Part shown: positions 7,086-7,219 of the stretch, one piece after another
Numbering within the stretch: position 1 is the first letter of the stretch
Layout: each line of letters begins with the position of its first letter
NCBI GenBank assembly: GCA_937924465.1
Contig: CALDSP010000334.1
Span: 1 to 7,219, forward strand
DNA length: 7,219 nucleotides
DNA from: an uncultured Leptospiraceae bacterium
GTDB taxonomy: Bacteria > Spirochaetota > Leptospiria > Leptospirales > Leptospiraceae
Reading direction: 5' to 3'
Made by a program: the position numbers and the translations under genes
Notes under the pieces: generated by a model
What the model was told of the DNA's origin: nothing
The model's input: the letters and a program-made list of their open reading frames with translations, nothing else
Databases searched by the model: none

Positions 7086-7113
7086 TTGATTTTTCAGAAA
7101 TCTGTATTATACT
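7086..7113 (+). promoter_or_regulatory. Sigma70-like promoter for the gene starting at 7162
   Basis: TTGATT at 7086-7091 (-35 like) is separated by 16 bp from TATACT at 7108-7113 (-10 like). An A/T-rich stretch lies just upstream and could act as an UP element. Transcription would start near 7119-7121, giving a leader of about 40 bases before the ATG at 7162. This is the best promoter-like match in the window. It lies 10 bp after the T tract of the preceding hairpin, as expected at a transcription-unit boundary. Confidence 0.6.
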
Positions 7114-7121
7114 AACATAAT

Positions 7122-7145
7122 GGCTAAAGCCAAATTTTGAATTTG
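7122..7145 (+). other. Overlapping short inverted repeats in the leader
   Basis: GGC TAAA GCC (7122-7131) is a small 3-bp hairpin with a tetraloop. The last C overlaps CAAATT TTG AATTTG (7131-7145), a perfect 6-bp inverted repeat with a 3-base loop. The two cannot fully form together because they share C7131. The second ends 3-4 bases before the AGAGG ribosome site (7149-7153), so it could in principle affect access to it. Both are short and weak in RNA, and may be chance. Confidence 0.25.
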
Positions 7146-7161
7146 AAAAGAGGTAAAAAAA

Positions 7162-7219
7162 ATGCTTAAAAACGTAAAACTTTTTCTCTATGTGAGTTTG
7201 TTTCTCTTTGGTGTAAGTT
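7162..7219 (+). CDS. Start of an exported protein (partial, cut by window end)
   Basis: An ATG at 7162 follows AAAGAGGT (7147-7154) at good ribosome-site spacing and lies downstream of the best promoter in the window. Nineteen codons are visible: MLKNVKLFLYVSLFLFGVS. This is a basic n-region (two Lys) followed by a hydrophobic core, so it is a signal peptide or signal anchor. The product is exported or membrane-bound. Nothing about its function can be said from this fragment. The frame stays open to the window end. Confidence 0.75.
   Translation, partial: MLKNVKLFLYVSLFLFGVS

Noticed and set aside
1..7219. Search for a defence system, toxin-antitoxin pair, insertion sequence, CRISPR or RNA gene
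   Set aside because: No transposase, nuclease, helicase, repeat-spacer pattern, tRNA-like cloverleaf or rRNA segment was seen. All long frames are accounted for by envelope and housekeeping-type families.

Overview
The window is a compact stretch of AT-rich bacterial chromosome (GC roughly one third by eye). All recognisable genes lie on the + strand. The organism looks like a diderm, most plausibly a Leptospira-like spirochaete. The reasons are a predicted outer-membrane barrel ending in Phe, a lipoprotein with a short and loose spirochaete-type lipobox, strong A/T codon preference, and AAGGAG-type ribosome binding sites. This assignment is inference, because no rRNA or other phylogenetic marker is present.

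Layout. (1) Positions 1-123 hold the last 40 codons of an unidentified gene. (2) Positions 151-1704 encode a 517-residue secreted beta-barrel protein that resembles DcaP-like porins. (3) A 207-bp AT-rich gap with a weak hairpin follows. (4) Positions 1912-3900 hold two directly abutting genes. The first is a TelA/KlaA-family coiled-coil protein. The second is a membrane protein whose N-terminal half resembles DUF4870/Tic20-like multi-helix domains and whose C-terminal half resembles XpaC, the usual genomic partner of TelA. (5) Positions 3942-6904 hold a second tight cluster: an exported M23 (LytM-type) metallopeptidase, a cytosolic M20 amidohydrolase and a putative lipoprotein with propeller-like repeats. 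(6) Positions 6905-7161 are intergenic, with an A/T-only terminator-like hairpin, then a good sigma70-like promoter and a short leader. (7) Positions 7162-7219 are the start of another exported protein, cut by the window end.

The common theme is the cell envelope: a porin, a TelA/XpaC membrane-associated pair, a peptidoglycan endopeptidase, a lipoprotein and a further secreted protein. The M20 enzyme could process small acyl-amino acids or peptides inside the cell, but its substrate cannot be read from sequence. The most interesting element is the TelA plus membrane-domain/XpaC pair. Both families are widespread, and their molecular function is still poorly defined. I see no mobile element, CRISPR array, tRNA, rRNA or defence locus.
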